Counted from the first letter of the stretch, positions 46,519 through 56,944 are shown. The stretch is 64,000 nt of DNA from an uncultured Lachnospiraceae bacterium (GCA_910577175.1 CAJTLU010000005.1:1-64000), one strand, 5' to 3'. Numbers and translations: made by a program. Notes: generated from the letters alone by a model not told the origin.

Positions 46519-48837
46519 TCACTGCAGTAAAATCTCCGGAAACACCTGCTCCATAGTCTCAACAAACACGATATCCAGACCTTTCGTAACTTCCTCCGAA
46601 AGCTCCAGAACATCTGCTTCATTTTTTACAGGAACCAGAACCTTCTTCACACCTGCCTGCTTTGCCGCCAGAAGCTTCTCCTTCAGACCGCCAATCGGAA
46701 GGACACGTCCTCGCAGCGTCACCTCGCCGGTCATCGCCACATCTGCCGCAGCCTTCCTCCCGGTTACTGCGGAGTAAATTGCAGATGCCATTGTAATTCC
46801 GGCGGAAGGCCCGTCCTTCGGCACCGCCCCCTCCGGTACATGGACATGAATCTGATGCTTCTCAAAATAGTCCTCTGGCAGAGTCTCGCCGCAAAATCCC
46901 CTTACAAACGACAGAGCCGTCTGTGCAGACTCCTTCATCACGTCGCCAAGCTGTCCGGTTAGTGTAATCCCGCCCTTTCCCGGCATTACATTCACTTCGA
47001 TTTCCAACGTATCACCGCCTACGCTCGTCCATGCAAGTCCGCGTACAATGCCGGTCTGTGCTTCTTTTGCAACGCTATCCTTGCGGTACTTCTGTTTCCC
47101 AAGATAGGAAAACAGCTCCTTCTCTCTTATTCTCAGCGGCAATACGGTTTCCTCTTCTTTTGCAGTGTCGATGTTCCACACTGCCTTCCGGCACAGCTCA
47201 TCGAGCTTCTGCTCAAGCTTACGGACACCGGCCTCCTTTGTATAGCCGCTGATAACGGCACGAAACGCCCCGTCCGTTACCTTTATCTCTTTCGCCGTCA
47301 GACCATTTTTCTTCAACTGCTTTTTCCAGAGATGCTTCTTTGCAATAAAGAACTTCTCTGTCTCCGTATAGCCGGAAAGCTCGATTACCTCCATACGGTC
47401 CAAAAGCGGCTTCGGTATCGTCTGCAACGTATTTGCGGTAGCAATAAACAGCACCTCGGACAAATCTAACGGCATATCCAGATAATGATCCAGAAAATGA
47501 ACATTCTGCTCCGGATCCAGCACCTCTAACAACGCAGAGCTCGGGTCCCCTTTATAATCACTTGAAACCTTATCAATCTCATCCAGAAGCAGCAGCGGAT
47601 TTTTCACTCCTGCCTGTCTTATTCCGGCAGCAATCCTTCCCGGCATCGCCCCGATATAGGTACGCCGGTGCCCCCTGATTTCCGCTTCGTCCCGGATTCC
47701 GCCAAGACACACCCGGATATATTTCTTCCCGAGCGCCTCCGCAACAGAGCGGGCAATCGAGGTCTTTCCGGTCCCCGGAGGTCCTGCCAGACATAAAATC
47801 GTGCCGCCCGCAGTCCCGGTACGCTTTCTTACCGCCAGATACTGCAGGATGCGCTCCTTTACCTTTTCCATGCCATAATGATCCGCTTCCAGTACATCTT
47901 TGGCATGCAGAAGGTCGTAGTTTTCCTCTGTCGTCTTATCCCACGGCATATCCAAAAGCGTTTCGATATAAACGCGGGCCACGGCACTCTCTGACGCGGC
48001 TCCGCCAAGACGCTTATAACGCTCAATCTCCTTTGCAATTGCCTTCTTAATTTCCTCCGGCGCCTGCAGCTTTTTTAAGCGTTCCGCGAACTCCTCTGCC
48101 TCTCCGGTTTCCCCTAACTCCTCACGGATTACTTTTAACTGTTCCCGGAGAATGTACTCTTTCTGGTTTTTCTCCACCTTCGCTTTTACTTTATTCTGCA
48201 AATCTTTCCGGATACGGAGCTCCTCAATTTCGGCTGCCAGAATATGCGCAAAAAGCTCAAAGCGCGGAAAAAACTCCCGTTCCTCCAAAAGCGCCTGTTT
48301 CTGCTCGGTCGTAAGCGGCACCGTCGCTACCGCCTGCTCCATCAGCTGCTCCGGCTCCTTTAACAAAAGCAGCTGTCCTGCCGTATCCTTCCCGACCTTC
48401 GTATTCACGGAGAAATAAACCTCCAGCAAATCCCGCAGCGTCCCCGCCATGGCGCGGCGTTCCGTCGCTGAAAATCCGTCCGGGTGTTCCTGTCCGGCGA
48501 CTGTCACCTGCGCAGAAAAATAAGGGGAGACACTTACCAAATAGTCAAGCTCTCCTCGCTCTTCGCCTATAATCAGGACACGGATTAAATTCCCCGGCAG
48601 CTTAATAATCTGCTTAATCCGCGCAATGCAACCGACCGAATACAAATCCTCAACCGTCGGCTCCTCCACAGATGCGTCTTTCTGCGTTACCGCAAAAATC
48701 ATCTGGTCCGACCGCATTGCCTGCTCCACTGCCTGAATACTTATCTTCCGGTTTACATCAAAATGCACCAATATGCCGGGCAGCACTGCGATATTCCGCA
48801 GTGCTATCATCGGCATAATTCTTGTTTCGTCACTCAT
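46519..48837 (-). CDS. lon: ATP-dependent protease Lon (LonA)
   Basis: A 772-residue soluble LonA. It has the N-terminal substrate domain (MPMIALRNIAVLPGILVHFD), coiled-coil region, AAA+ module with Walker A GPPGTGKTSIARSV and Walker B LLLLDEIDKV, and C-terminal protease with catalytic Ser in PKDGPSAGITMA and Lys in GGLKEKLLAAKQAG. It degrades misfolded and regulatory proteins. Length is typical. It follows clpX by 22 bases and precedes ysxC by 32. Confidence 0.98.
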   Translation of the reverse strand: MSDETRIMPMIALRNIAVLPGILVHFDVNRKISIQAVEQAMRSDQMIFAVTQKDASVEEPTVEDLYSVGCIARIKQIIKLPGNLIRVLIIGEERGELDYLVSVSPYFSAQVTVAGQEHPDGFSATERRAMAGTLRDLLEVYFSVNTKVGKDTAGQLLLLKEPEQLMEQAVATVPLTTEQKQALLEEREFFPRFELFAHILAAEIEELRIRKDLQNKVKAKVEKNQKEYILREQLKVIREELGETGEAEEFAERLKKLQAPEEIKKAIAKEIERYKRLGGAASESAVARVYIETLLDMPWDKTTEENYDLLHAKDVLEADHYGMEKVKERILQYLAVRKRTGTAGGTILCLAGPPGTGKTSIARSVAEALGKKYIRVCLGGIRDEAEIRGHRRTYIGAMPGRIAAGIRQAGVKNPLLLLDEIDKVSSDYKGDPSSALLEVLDPEQNVHFLDHYLDMPLDLSEVLFIATANTLQTIPKPLLDRMEVIELSGYTETEKFFIAKKHLWKKQLKKNGLTAKEIKVTDGAFRAVISGYTKEAGVRKLEQKLDELCRKAVWNIDTAKEEETVLPLRIREKELFSYLGKQKYRKDSVAKEAQTGIVRGLAWTSVGGDTLEIEVNVMPGKGGITLTGQLGDVMKESAQTALSFVRGFCGETLPEDYFEKHQIHVHVPEGAVPKDGPSAGITMASAIYSAVTGRKAAADVAMTGEVTLRGRVLPIGGLKEKLLAAKQAGVKKVLVPVKNEADVLELSEEVTKGLDIVFVETMEQVFPEILLQ

Positions 48838-48859
48838 ATTATCACCTTTACTTTACAGG

Positions 48860-50170
48860 CTACGCACTTTCGTCCGCGTTCCTCTGTCCCGCCTTTCCCG
48901 AAAGCGGCTTCCTTCTCTGTCCGGTAAGAACAAGCTCCGGCTCTTCTGTTCCCTCTGCCGCCTCCTTGGTTACAATACACTTTAAAATGCTCTCATCGGA
49001 AGGCACACGGTACATTGCGTCCATCATAATATTTTCCATAATGGAGCGCAGACCTCTTGCACCGGTCTTCTGCTCTACCGCACGTTTTGCAATGACCTGG
49101 AGAGCCTCCTTCTCAAACTCAAGCTCCACCCCGTCTATTTCGAAAATACGGCGGTACTGCTTCGTTAAAGCATTTCTTGGCTCCTGCAGGATGCGCACCA
49201 GCGCCTCCTCGTCCAGAATATCCAGCGCAACCGTTACCGGCACACGGCCGATAAACTCCGGAATCATACCGAACTTTACCAAATCCTGCGGCATTACCTG
49301 CCGGAACATTTCCCCGATACGCAGCTCCATACCATCTCCGATTTCCGCATTAAAGCCCATCGACTTATGTCCGGTACGCGCCTCGACAATCTTCTCCAGA
49401 CCGTCAAATGCCCCGCCGCAGATAAACAAAATATTGGTTGTGTTAATCTGGATAAACTCCTGATGCGGATGCTTCCTTCCGCCCTGCGGCGGCACCGAGG
49501 CAACCGTTCCTTCCAATATCTTTAAGAGCGCCTGCTGTACGCCCTCGCCGGAAACATCCCGCGTAATCGAGGTATTTTCCGACTTTCTGGTAATCTTGTC
49601 GATTTCATCAATATAAATAATCCCATGCTCAGCACGCTCAATATCATAATCCGCCGCCTGAATCAGCTTCAAAAGGATATTTTCCACATCTTCACCGACA
49701 TATCCGGCCTCCGTAAGCGCTGTTGCATCTGCAATCGCAAACGGTACATTCAAAAGCTTTGCTAATGTCTGGGCCAGATACGTCTTACCGCTGCCCGTCG
49801 GCCCGATCATCAGGATATTGGACTTTTGCAGCTCTACGTCGGAAAACGACGGCTGCACCAGCACACGCTTATAGTGATTGTAAACGGAAACTGCAAGTAC
49901 CTTCTTTGCATCCTCCTGGCCAATCACATACTCATCAAGAAATGCTTTGATTTCTACCGGCTTTAATAAATTAATCCCGACATCCTCCGCCTCTGGAAAT
50001 ACAGCTTCATTTCCTCCCTGCAGTTCCTCTACCAGCTCGGCGCATAACCCGATACACTCATCACAAATATAAATATTGTCCGGACCGGAAACCATTTTCC
50101 TTACCTGCGACTGGTCCTTTCCGCAGAACGAGCAGAAAAATGTTGATCTATTATCTGACTTATTTGCCAC
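48860..50170 (-). CDS. clpX: ATP-dependent Clp protease ATP-binding subunit ClpX
   Basis: A 436-residue AAA+ unfoldase that feeds ClpP. The N-terminal zinc domain has [13 protein letters not shown] and ICDECIGLC; Walker A is [12 protein letters not shown], Walker [11 protein letters not shown], and the ClpP-docking IGF-type loop is near [11 protein letters not shown]. It starts at GTG with GAGGTGA six bases upstream. It lies 21 bases after clpP. The basic tail [18 protein letters not shown] is slightly long. Confidence 0.98.
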   Translation of the reverse strand: MANKSDNRSTFFCSFCGKDQSQVRKMVSGPDNIYICDECIGLCAELVEELQGGNEAVFPEAEDVGINLLKPVEIKAFLDEYVIGQEDAKKVLAVSVYNHYKRVLVQPSFSDVELQKSNILMIGPTGSGKTYLAQTLAKLLNVPFAIADATALTEAGYVGEDVENILLKLIQAADYDIERAEHGIIYIDEIDKITRKSENTSITRDVSGEGVQQALLKILEGTVASVPPQGGRKHPHQEFIQINTTNILFICGGAFDGLEKIVEARTGHKSMGFNAEIGDGMELRIGEMFRQVMPQDLVKFGMIPEFIGRVPVTVALDILDEEALVRILQEPRNALTKQYRRIFEIDGVELEFEKEALQVIAKRAVEQKTGARGLRSIMENIMMDAMYRVPSDESILKCIVTKEAAEGTEEPELVLTGQRRKPLSGKAGQRNADESA

Positions 50171-50191
50171 CTCGGTTCACCTCAATCATTC

Positions 50192-50773
50192 CTAACGGCT
50201 TGTAATGACACTGTCAATCAAACCGTATGCTACCGCCTCTTCGGCGGACATATAATTGTCACGCTCCGTATCTACTTCAATTACTTCTACCGGCTTTCCG
50301 GTATTTGCCGCCAGAATCTCATTTAACTTCTTTCTGGTTCTTAAAATATTCTTCGCCACAATCTCAATCTCGGTTGCCTGCCCCTTTGCGCCGCCGGAAG
50401 GCTGGTGAATCATTACCTCCGCATTCGGAAGCGCCATGCGCTTTCCCTTTGCGCCGCCTGCAAGCAGGAATGCTCCCATACTGGCTGCCATGCCGATACA
50501 TATGGTAGAAACGTCGCACTTAATATACTGCATCGTATCGTAGATTGCCATACCCGCAGTCACAGAACCGCCCGGGCTGTTAATATAAAGGCTGATATCC
50601 CGCTTCGGGTCCTCGCTCTCCAAAAACAAAAGCTGGGCAACTATCAGACTTGCTGTCACATCATTGACTTCTTCCCCAAGGAAAATAATACGGTCCTTTA
50701 ACAATCTGGAGTAGATGTCATAGGAACGCTCTCCCTTCGCCGTCTGTTCAAGCACATAAGGTACTAAACTCAT
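50192..50773 (-). CDS. clpP: ATP-dependent Clp protease proteolytic subunit ClpP
   Basis: A 193-residue serine protease forming the tetradecameric chamber used by ClpX. The catalytic triad is visible as Ser in [13 protein letters not shown], His in [13 protein letters not shown] and Asp in [32 protein letters not shown] is the handle region. Length is standard. It lies between tig and clpX on the same strand, with a small hairpin (50799-50825) in the tig-clpP spacer. Confidence 0.98.
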   Translation of the reverse strand: MSLVPYVLEQTAKGERSYDIYSRLLKDRIIFLGEEVNDVTASLIVAQLLFLESEDPKRDISLYINSPGGSVTAGMAIYDTMQYIKCDVSTICIGMAASMGAFLLAGGAKGKRMALPNAEVMIHQPSGGAKGQATEIEIVAKNILRTRKKLNEILAANTGKPVEVIEVDTERDNYMSAEEAVAYGLIDSVITSR

Positions 50774-50798
50774 ATTGAAAAACTCCTCTCTGTCAACG

Positions 50799-50825
50799 AA
50801 GGGATGCCCGAGTGGAACATCCCTT
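50799..50825 (-). promoter_or_regulatory. Hairpin between tig and clpP
   Basis: AAGGGATG and CATCCCTT pair around an 11-base loop on either strand. No T-run follows it, so it is more likely a processing or stability element than a terminator, and it could uncouple tig from clpP levels. Confidence 0.45.
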
Positions 50826-50836
50826 ATGCTGGTCTC

Positions 50837-52123
50837 TTACTTTTCCTCTGCTGCGTCGCGTACAAGGTCAACTGCCTTCTGCACTGCGATATCCATCTTA
50901 ATCTGTTCTCTTTCCTTTTCGTTGATTAGCTCGGTCAGCTTCTCCTTTTCCATACGGTAGTTCTGCGCCATCGTTTCGTATTCCTTGTCTAACTCTTCCT
51001 CGGAAACCTCGATGTTCTCTGCCTTTACAACAGCCTCTAACACCAGTCTGCACTGGATTCGCTTCAATGCCTGCGGCTTTAAGTTCTCCATAAAGCTGTT
51101 CGCATTCATGCCGGTAAACTTAAAATACTGCTCTAAGTTCAGACCCTGCATCTGCAGTCTCTGCGCATACTCCTCTGCCATCTGTCTGGTCTGGGTATCT
51201 ACCATTGCATCCGGAATCTCCATGGAAGAGCCTTCAATAATCTTTTCCACTACGGCATCTTCCTTTGCATACTTCGCTTCCTTTTCTTTTCTCTCAAGAA
51301 GGTTCTTCCTGATATCCTCTTTGTACTCGGCAAGCGTATCAAACTCAGAAACATCCACAGCAAACTCATCATCTAACTCCGGAAGCTCCTTTGCCGTGAT
51401 GCCCTTCATCTTTACCTTAAATAAAGCAGGCTTCCCGGCAAGCTCCGGTGCATGATATTCTGCCGGAAAGGTTACATTCACATCAACATCCTCGCCGATG
51501 CTCTTTCCGACTAACTGCTCCTCAAATGTATCGATGAAGGAATGGGAACCAAGCACCAGCTTGTAATCCTCTCCCTTGCCGCCTGCAAACGGCGTACCGT
51601 CAACATAGCCGTCAAAGTCAATTACGACTTCATCGCCGTCTGCCGCCGGTCTGTCCTCTACGGTAATAATTCTGGCATTCTGCTCTCTGACGCGGTTTAA
51701 TTCGGTTGCAATCTCTTCATCGGAAACAGAAACCTCCGGCTTCTCTATCTGTACGCCCTTATAGCTGCCAAGCGTAACCTCCGGCTTTACCGCAACCGTC
51801 GCGGTGAAAATAAACTCTTTTCCTTTTTCTATCTGTACAATATCGATTTCCGGTCTGGAAACAATATCAAGTCCGCTTTCCTCTGCCGTCTTCTCATATG
51901 CCTCCGGCATAATTTCGTTTGCTGCATCCTCATAAAACACGCCCGGTCCGTACATCTTTTCCACTACGCTTCTCGGCGCCTTTCCCTTTCGGAAGCCCTG
52001 TACGGATAATTTATTTTTATTTTTCTGGTACGCCTTTTCCATTGCCTTTTCAAACTCGTCTGCCGCAACCTCGATGGTGAATTTTACCATGCTTTTACCC
52101 AAATCATCAACCTTGAAACCCAT
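50837..52123 (-). CDS. tig: Trigger factor
   Basis: A 428-residue ribosome-associated chaperone and prolyl isomerase. The N-terminal ribosome-binding loop is VQGFRKGKAPRSVVEKMYG, the PPIase domain begins at ADGDEVVIDFDGYVDGTPFA, and a long helical C-terminal cradle follows. AAGGAGG precedes the ATG. It lies 34 bases after glmM and before clpP, a conserved tig-clpP-clpX order that links folding of nascent chains with proteolysis. Confidence 0.97.
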   Translation of the reverse strand: MGFKVDDLGKSMVKFTIEVAADEFEKAMEKAYQKNKNKLSVQGFRKGKAPRSVVEKMYGPGVFYEDAANEIMPEAYEKTAEESGLDIVSRPEIDIVQIEKGKEFIFTATVAVKPEVTLGSYKGVQIEKPEVSVSDEEIATELNRVREQNARIITVEDRPAADGDEVVIDFDGYVDGTPFAGGKGEDYKLVLGSHSFIDTFEEQLVGKSIGEDVDVNVTFPAEYHAPELAGKPALFKVKMKGITAKELPELDDEFAVDVSEFDTLAEYKEDIRKNLLERKEKEAKYAKEDAVVEKIIEGSSMEIPDAMVDTQTRQMAEEYAQRLQMQGLNLEQYFKFTGMNANSFMENLKPQALKRIQCRLVLEAVVKAENIEVSEEELDKEYETMAQNYRMEKEKLTELINEKEREQIKMDIAVQKAVDLVRDAAEEK

Positions 52124-52157
52124 TTCAAAATTTCCTCCTTAAAATCGTATCGTTTAA

Positions 52158-53501
52158 TTATAGCACAAAGCCCTGTTCCTGTAAAGTATCAACTATTGCC
52201 CCGGTGTATTTCATGCAAAGCTCGTCGGTTTCCGCCTCTACCATAATCCGCAGCAGCGGCTCCGTACCACTCTCGCGCACCAGGATACGTCCCTCGTTTC
52301 CAAGTAACGCAGCAATCTCTTCCGTCTTTTTCTGTACTGCCGCGTCATCCTGTGCTTTCCGTTTGTCCGTTACCCGGACATTTACCAGACGCTGCGGGTA
52401 AACCTTCATGCCGGCAGTAAGCTCTGCAAGGGATTTCTTTGACTCCAGTATGACCTCCATTACCTTTAATGAGGTCAGTACCCCGTCTCCCGTCGTGGCA
52501 TGCTTCAAAAATATAATATGACCGGAGTTTTCCCCGCCGATGGAATACCCGTTTTCCAGCATATTCTCATGCACATATTTATCGCCGACTGCTGTCTTTT
52601 CGTAACGGATTCCCAGTTCGTCCAGCGCACGGTACAGACCCAGATTTGACATAACCGTCGTCACTACCGTATCCTTTTCCAGCTCCCCGCGTTCTTTCAT
52701 ATATCTTCCGCACAGATACATGATACGGTCTCCGTCTACAATATTCCCTTTCCCGTCCACTGCAATACAGCGGTCCGCGTCCCCGTCATATGCAAACCCG
52801 ACGTCTAACTTTTCCCGGAGGACAAGCTCCCTCAGCCCTTCGATATGCGTCGAGCCGCACCCGGTATTGATATTTAAGCCGTCCGGTTCCGCGTTAATCA
52901 CATAGGTCTTCGCTCCCAGCGCGTCAAACACTCCTTTTGCAACCGCAGTAGCAGAACCGTTTGCCAAATCCAGCCCCACCCGCATTCCTTCATAGGAACG
53001 GGTAGCCAGAGAAACCAGATAGCCGATGTAGCGGTGCCTTCCGATGGAATAGTCAACCGTCCTGCCGATGTTTTCCCGCATGGCATACGGTACTTCTTCC
53101 GTTTTGCCATCAATATAATCTTCTATCTGCTGCTCGACCTCTGCCTCCAGCTTATAGCCTTCTCCGTTGATAATTTTAATACCATTATCATAATAAGGAT
53201 TATGGCTTGCCGTTATCATAATGCCGCAGTCAAAGCCTTCTCTTTTTACAACATACGATACCCCCGGCGTCGGGGTAACATGAAGCAGGTACACATCTGC
53301 CCCGCTTGCCGTAAGTCCGGAAACCAGCGCATACTCCAGCATATAACTGGAACGTCTGGTATCTTTTCCGATGACAACCCTTGGTCTGTGCTCCTTCCCA
53401 TAATAATGCCCGACAAATCGTCCTACACGGAATGCGTGCTCTACGGTCAGAGTTACGTTTGCTTCGCCGCGGAACCCGTCCGTACCAAAATATTTGCCCA
53501 T
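52158..53501 (-). CDS. glmM: Phosphoglucosamine mutase
   Basis: A 447-residue alpha-D-phosphohexomutase converting glucosamine 6-phosphate to glucosamine 1-phosphate for peptidoglycan precursors. It starts KYFGTDGFRGEANV and carries the phosphoserine loop MITASHNPYYDNGIK, metal loop YDGDADRC, sugar loop GGENSGHI and phosphate loop RESGTEPLLRIM. TTTGGAGG is upstream. It heads the tig-clpP-clpX-lon-ysxC run and probably supplies its promoter. Confidence 0.97.
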   Translation of the reverse strand: MGKYFGTDGFRGEANVTLTVEHAFRVGRFVGHYYGKEHRPRVVIGKDTRRSSYMLEYALVSGLTASGADVYLLHVTPTPGVSYVVKREGFDCGIMITASHNPYYDNGIKIINGEGYKLEAEVEQQIEDYIDGKTEEVPYAMRENIGRTVDYSIGRHRYIGYLVSLATRSYEGMRVGLDLANGSATAVAKGVFDALGAKTYVINAEPDGLNINTGCGSTHIEGLRELVLREKLDVGFAYDGDADRCIAVDGKGNIVDGDRIMYLCGRYMKERGELEKDTVVTTVMSNLGLYRALDELGIRYEKTAVGDKYVHENMLENGYSIGGENSGHIIFLKHATTGDGVLTSLKVMEVILESKKSLAELTAGMKVYPQRLVNVRVTDKRKAQDDAAVQKKTEEIAALLGNEGRILVRESGTEPLLRIMVEAETDELCMKYTGAIVDTLQEQGFVL

Positions 53502-53538
53502 AGTGCCTCCAAACTTTCCGATTATTCACATATGGTAT

Positions 53539-53567
53539 ACTTTAACATACATGGAAATGAAATGCAA
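53539..53567 (-). promoter_or_regulatory. Likely promoter of the glmM-tig-clp-lon unit
   Basis: On the minus strand, TTGCAT (53562-53567), 17 bases, then TAAAGT (53539-53544), about 38 bases before the glmM ATG. The -35 box lies against the GAGTTTCTGCATTTT boundary of an intergenic repeat. No CIRCE or CtsR-like site was noticed. Confidence 0.5.
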
Positions 53568-53569
53568 GC

Positions 53570-53785
53570 TTGAGTTTCTGCATTTTATCCGGCATCTTAT
53601 GTTCCGGAAACTTTGCAACATTTGATTTTTTCAAGCGCAACGCTCCACCGGACTTCCTCTAAGTACCGCCAAGCCGCTCGGGAGCGTCCTCGCGCCTAAG
53701 CGTTACTAAGAGGCGATTCCGGCTCCGCTAAATACGCGGTCCTTCGGACAAATTCAAAAATCAGATGTTGCAAAGCCTCCGGAAC
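53570..53785. repeat. Structured intergenic repeat, copy A (hairpin 53601-53785)
   Basis: Arms starting GTTCCGGAAACTTTGCAACA (53601) and ending TGTTGCAAAGCCTCCGGAAC (53785) form a stem of about 33 bp with few mismatches. They enclose a core with CCGGACTTCCTCTAAG, AAGCCGCTCGG, CGTCCTCGCGCCTAA and CGGTCCTTCGGACAAAT. The core matches copy B (57893-58075) in opposite orientation, while the arms differ. The block fills most of the glmM-symporter spacer and begins with GAGTTTCTGCATTTT. Confidence 0.7.
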
Positions 53786-53907
53786 TTTTCCAAGTCGTTC
53801 AAAAAGGACTATGCTTTCTATCTGTAGCCTCCTCCTTCTTATCGTCCGGATAAGAATGGAATAGCCTCCGCCCTTCCCTCATATAGTAATAAAAAAAAGA
53901 GTCTGCC

Positions 53908-55206
53908 ATGTCTTTTTTCTATGAAGCCTTATCTGCTCTCAACCGTTTTCTTTGGAACGGTCCGCTCCTTTTTCTGTTATTAGGAATCCATTGTCTGTTT
54001 ACCGTGCGTCTGCACTTTGTGCAGCGCCGTCTGCCGGATGCCATCCGTCTTTCCGGCGGCGGCAGGAAAAAGCACGGTTTCCGCTCTCTTACGACCGCGC
54101 TTGCCGCAACGCTTGGTACGGGAAATATTGTGGGAGTTTCCTCCGCCATTGCGCTTGGCGGTCCCGGCGCCGTCTTCTGGTGCTGGCTGACCGGTGTGCT
54201 CGGCATGGCGACCGCTTATGCCGAATGTTACCTGAGTATGACCTGCCGGAAAAAAGATGCCGCCGGAAAGGTCCGCGGCGGTATCATGTACGTGCTGGAG
54301 CATGCGCTTGGCAGCAAACAGGCTGGCCGGTGGTTTGCCTATCTTCTTTTAATTGCCTCGTTTGGCATCGGCTGCTCCACACAGGCCGGAACCGTTACGG
54401 AAACGGTTTCTTCCCTTGTCGGGACCGCGCCTGCCATCACCGGTCTGATTCTCGTATTTTTTGTCGGCTATGTCATTCTTCACGGCTCCCTGGCAATTAC
54501 AAAACTCTGCAGCGTTTTAGTCCCGCTGATGGCAGTGCTTTATCTCGCTGCCTGTGTTATCCTGCTCTTTTTTAACTCGGCGCATGTGCTTCCGGCGCTC
54601 CGCCTGATTATGTCCTCTGCCTTTTCACCGACCGCCGCGCTTGGCGGCATTGCCGGAGGCTCCTTTCTGCTTTCCGCACGCTACGGTATCGCCAGAGGTC
54701 TTTTCACCAATGAAGCAGGACTTGGCACAGCGCCGCTCGCCTTTACGGAAAGTGAAGAAAGCAGCCCCGAAAAGGCTGCTCTTCTCTCCATGTCTGCGGT
54801 CTTCTGGGACACGGTTGTCCTGTGTGCCCTGACCGGAATTGTCATTATCAGCTCCTTGCTGCGCGTCCCGTCCCTTGCCGGAGAATACACGGCAACCACT
54901 CTGACAAGCGCCGCCTTTTCGTTACTGCCTTACGGGGAGCTTCTGCTTGGCATTTCCTTAATTGCCTTTGCCTATGCCACCTTAATCGGCTGGTCCTACT
55001 TCGGCTCACAGGCTGTTACCTACCTGTTCGGTGAAAACGCTATGAAAACCTACCGGCTTTGCTATCTTGGCATGATTTTTGCCGGTTCTGTCCTTTCCAT
55101 GCCGTTAATCTGGGAGCTGACTGACTTTATTAACGCCTGCATGGTGCTTCCTAACGTCCTTGCGCTTTTCCTTCTGCGCCGCAGCGTAAAAGCGCCTGCG
55201 GATTAA
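53908..55206 (+). CDS. Sodium:alanine symporter family protein (AGCS)
   Basis: A 432-residue Na+-coupled amino acid carrier with 10-11 helices. Family signatures are ATLGTGNIVGVSSAIALGGP, GIMYVLEHALG, TNEAGLGTAPLAF and GWSYFGSQAVTYLFG. Alanine or glycine is the likely substrate. The ribosome-binding site is weak (AAGAG), so the start is slightly uncertain. A GCGCCTGCG/CGCAGGCGC hairpin covers its stop codon. It is transcribed alone. Confidence 0.92.
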   Translation: MSFFYEALSALNRFLWNGPLLFLLLGIHCLFTVRLHFVQRRLPDAIRLSGGGRKKHGFRSLTTALAATLGTGNIVGVSSAIALGGPGAVFWCWLTGVLGMATAYAECYLSMTCRKKDAAGKVRGGIMYVLEHALGSKQAGRWFAYLLLIASFGIGCSTQAGTVTETVSSLVGTAPAITGLILVFFVGYVILHGSLAITKLCSVLVPLMAVLYLAACVILLFFNSAHVLPALRLIMSSAFSPTAALGGIAGGSFLLSARYGIARGLFTNEAGLGTAPLAFTESEESSPEKAALLSMSAVFWDTVVLCALTGIVIISSLLRVPSLAGEYTATTLTSAAFSLLPYGELLLGISLIAFAYATLIGWSYFGSQAVTYLFGENAMKTYRLCYLGMIFAGSVLSMPLIWELTDFINACMVLPNVLALFLLRRSVKAPAD

Positions 55207-55222
55207 GACGCAGGCGCCCGTT
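55192..55222. terminator. Terminator overlapping the symporter stop codon
   Basis: GCGCCTGCG (55192-55200) and CGCAGGCGC (55209-55217) pair with an eight-base loop that contains the TAA stop, followed by CCGTTTCT. It separates the convergent symporter and PfpI-like genes; the U-run is short. Confidence 0.6.
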
Positions 55223-55223
55223 T

Positions 55224-55772
55224 CTATACATACTGGATGGCGGAAAGCAGCTTTTCCGCCGTTTCCTCATCACAAAGCAGCGATACTAATGCTGCGCCAA
55301 AGGCAATCGCCGTTCCCATCCCGCGGCTTGTAATAACGTTTCCATCGATTACCACTGCGTCCGGGACTACCTCCGCTTCCAAAAGCTTCTCCTCAAAGCC
55401 CGGATAGCAGGTCGCATGTCTGCCGCGCAGAAGCCCGTTCCTTCCTAGAACAGACGGCGCCGCACAGATTGCTGCAAGATATTTTTTCGCATCACAATAG
55501 GAATGCAATACCTCTTTTAAACCCTCGTGCGCCATTAAATGCTCCGTCCCCGGCATTCCTCCCGGAAGCACCGCCATCACGCCGTCCTCGTAGGAATACT
55601 CTGGAAACGTTCCGTCAGCTTCTACCACGATTCCATGCGCTCCTTCAACGCGCTTTCCGGAAGCCACGGAAACCATCACCGTTTCCACCCCGGCACGGCG
55701 GAGCATGTCCACCACGGTTAATCCCTCGATTTCTTCAAAGCCGTCTGCCAAAAACACATACACCCTGCTCAT
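55224..55772 (-). CDS. DJ-1/PfpI family protein
   Basis: A 182-residue class I glutamine amidotransferase-like protein of the DJ-1/YajL group. It opens VYVFLADGFEEIEGLTVVDM with the conserved Glu, carries the nucleophile elbow Cys in AAICAAPSVLG and ends with a family-typical helix (TSRGMGTAIAFGAALV). Members act in glyoxal or oxidative-stress protection, but activity is disputed. GGAGG is upstream. It lies 56 bases after the esterase gene on the same strand. Confidence 0.92.
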   Translation of the reverse strand: MSRVYVFLADGFEEIEGLTVVDMLRRAGVETVMVSVASGKRVEGAHGIVVEADGTFPEYSYEDGVMAVLPGGMPGTEHLMAHEGLKEVLHSYCDAKKYLAAICAAPSVLGRNGLLRGRHATCYPGFEEKLLEAEVVPDAVVIDGNVITSRGMGTAIAFGAALVSLLCDEETAEKLLSAIQYV

Positions 55773-55828
55773 TGTCCATCCTCCTTTTCCTTTTTCCCGT
55801 ATCCTGGTGTGCTGACCAAATGAACCGG

Positions 55829-56944
55829 TCAGTACACTAGCTCACAAAGCTTCTGATAAAGCGCCTCCGCAGCTGCCTGATGTCCCAAAAGCCCTGGATG
55901 TCTTCTGGCGCCAATCTGGCTGCCGGTAATCTCATTCAGCCTTATGTAATACGCCTCGTTATCCCCGCCCTGCTCCTTGTAGTCCGCAACACCGCCTGCA
56001 ATCGCGCTTCCCACGACGTCTCCCATCATTCCATAGCACCAGAGAAGCTTTGCAGCCGCATTGTGCCGCCGTATCTCGGAAAGAAAGGCTGAAACGCCAT
56101 GCCTGATTTCCTCCAGACATTCCTGACACGGCTGTCCGTTTTCCTCCCGCCGCATCTTTTTTCTCAGACCGGACGCCTCGTCGTACCATTCCGGCTGGTC
56201 AAATGCAGCGGCGTCGTTTGTCCCGAGGTTAATTACAATATAGTCCGGCTGCCATTCCGTAAAGTCATATGGCTGCCCCGCGCCCAGACGTCTGTTGCGC
56301 TCTCCGCCCAATACGCCGCAAATCTGCCCGTAAAATGCCGGTATCACATTCTGCGGATTATTGTTCCAGGCGCAACACACGCCATAGCCGCTCTGGGAAA
56401 CCACGCGGTACTCGGCACGAAGCCGCTCCGACAGCAGATACGGATAGGTATGCGTCGCTGAAAACCACATCGGAATCCAGTCCTCTTCTACGGCAGAGCC
56501 ATAGCTTCCCTCGCCTGACGTAATACTGTCGCCGATAAACTCAATCCGGCAGGAAGGCTCCTTTGGGGCAAAAAATGCACCATCCCCGTAAAAGGCATGT
56601 ACGCCCAAAAATGCCGCGTCATCCTCCGGCATCGCCTGTACTTCCTTTATTACCTTAATATGATTCCTCTTTTTTATCTGAAGATTGCGGAACAGGCAGA
56701 CTCTCTGCCTTCCCCTTGGCAGCATCTGCCTGGAAACCTGCACTCCGTTTATCATAACCGCAATCCACTGTTCAAAACAAACATAATCCGTTTCAAACTC
56801 ACACCACAGCTCTGTCCCGTCATACTCCGTTTCAAACCCGGAGCCGGTCCAGAACAGCACTAACGGCTCCCTGTCTTTTGTTGTCCTTCCTAATACCCGT
56901 AGTCCCTCGATTTCACTTAACAAAAACTTTTTTTCCTCTGCCAT
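55829..56944 (-). CDS. SGNH/GDSL hydrolase, CE2-like acetyl esterase
   Basis: A 371-residue two-domain protein. Residues 1 to about 125 are beta-rich (a jelly-roll), and residues 130-371 are an SGNH domain with Ser in EFIGDSITSGEG, Gly in SQSGYG, Asn in VINLGTNDAA and His in ARRHPGLLGH. This arrangement matches carbohydrate esterase family 2, which deacetylates plant polysaccharide or oligosaccharide acetyl groups. No signal peptide is seen, so it probably acts on imported oligosaccharides; that is inference. Confidence 0.85.
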   Translation of the reverse strand: MAEEKKFLLSEIEGLRVLGRTTKDREPLVLFWTGSGFETEYDGTELWCEFETDYVCFEQWIAVMINGVQVSRQMLPRGRQRVCLFRNLQIKKRNHIKVIKEVQAMPEDDAAFLGVHAFYGDGAFFAPKEPSCRIEFIGDSITSGEGSYGSAVEEDWIPMWFSATHTYPYLLSERLRAEYRVVSQSGYGVCCAWNNNPQNVIPAFYGQICGVLGGERNRRLGAGQPYDFTEWQPDYIVINLGTNDAAAFDQPEWYDEASGLRKKMRREENGQPCQECLEEIRHGVSAFLSEIRRHNAAAKLLWCYGMMGDVVGSAIAGGVADYKEQGGDNEAYYIRLNEITGSQIGARRHPGLLGHQAAAEALYQKLCELVY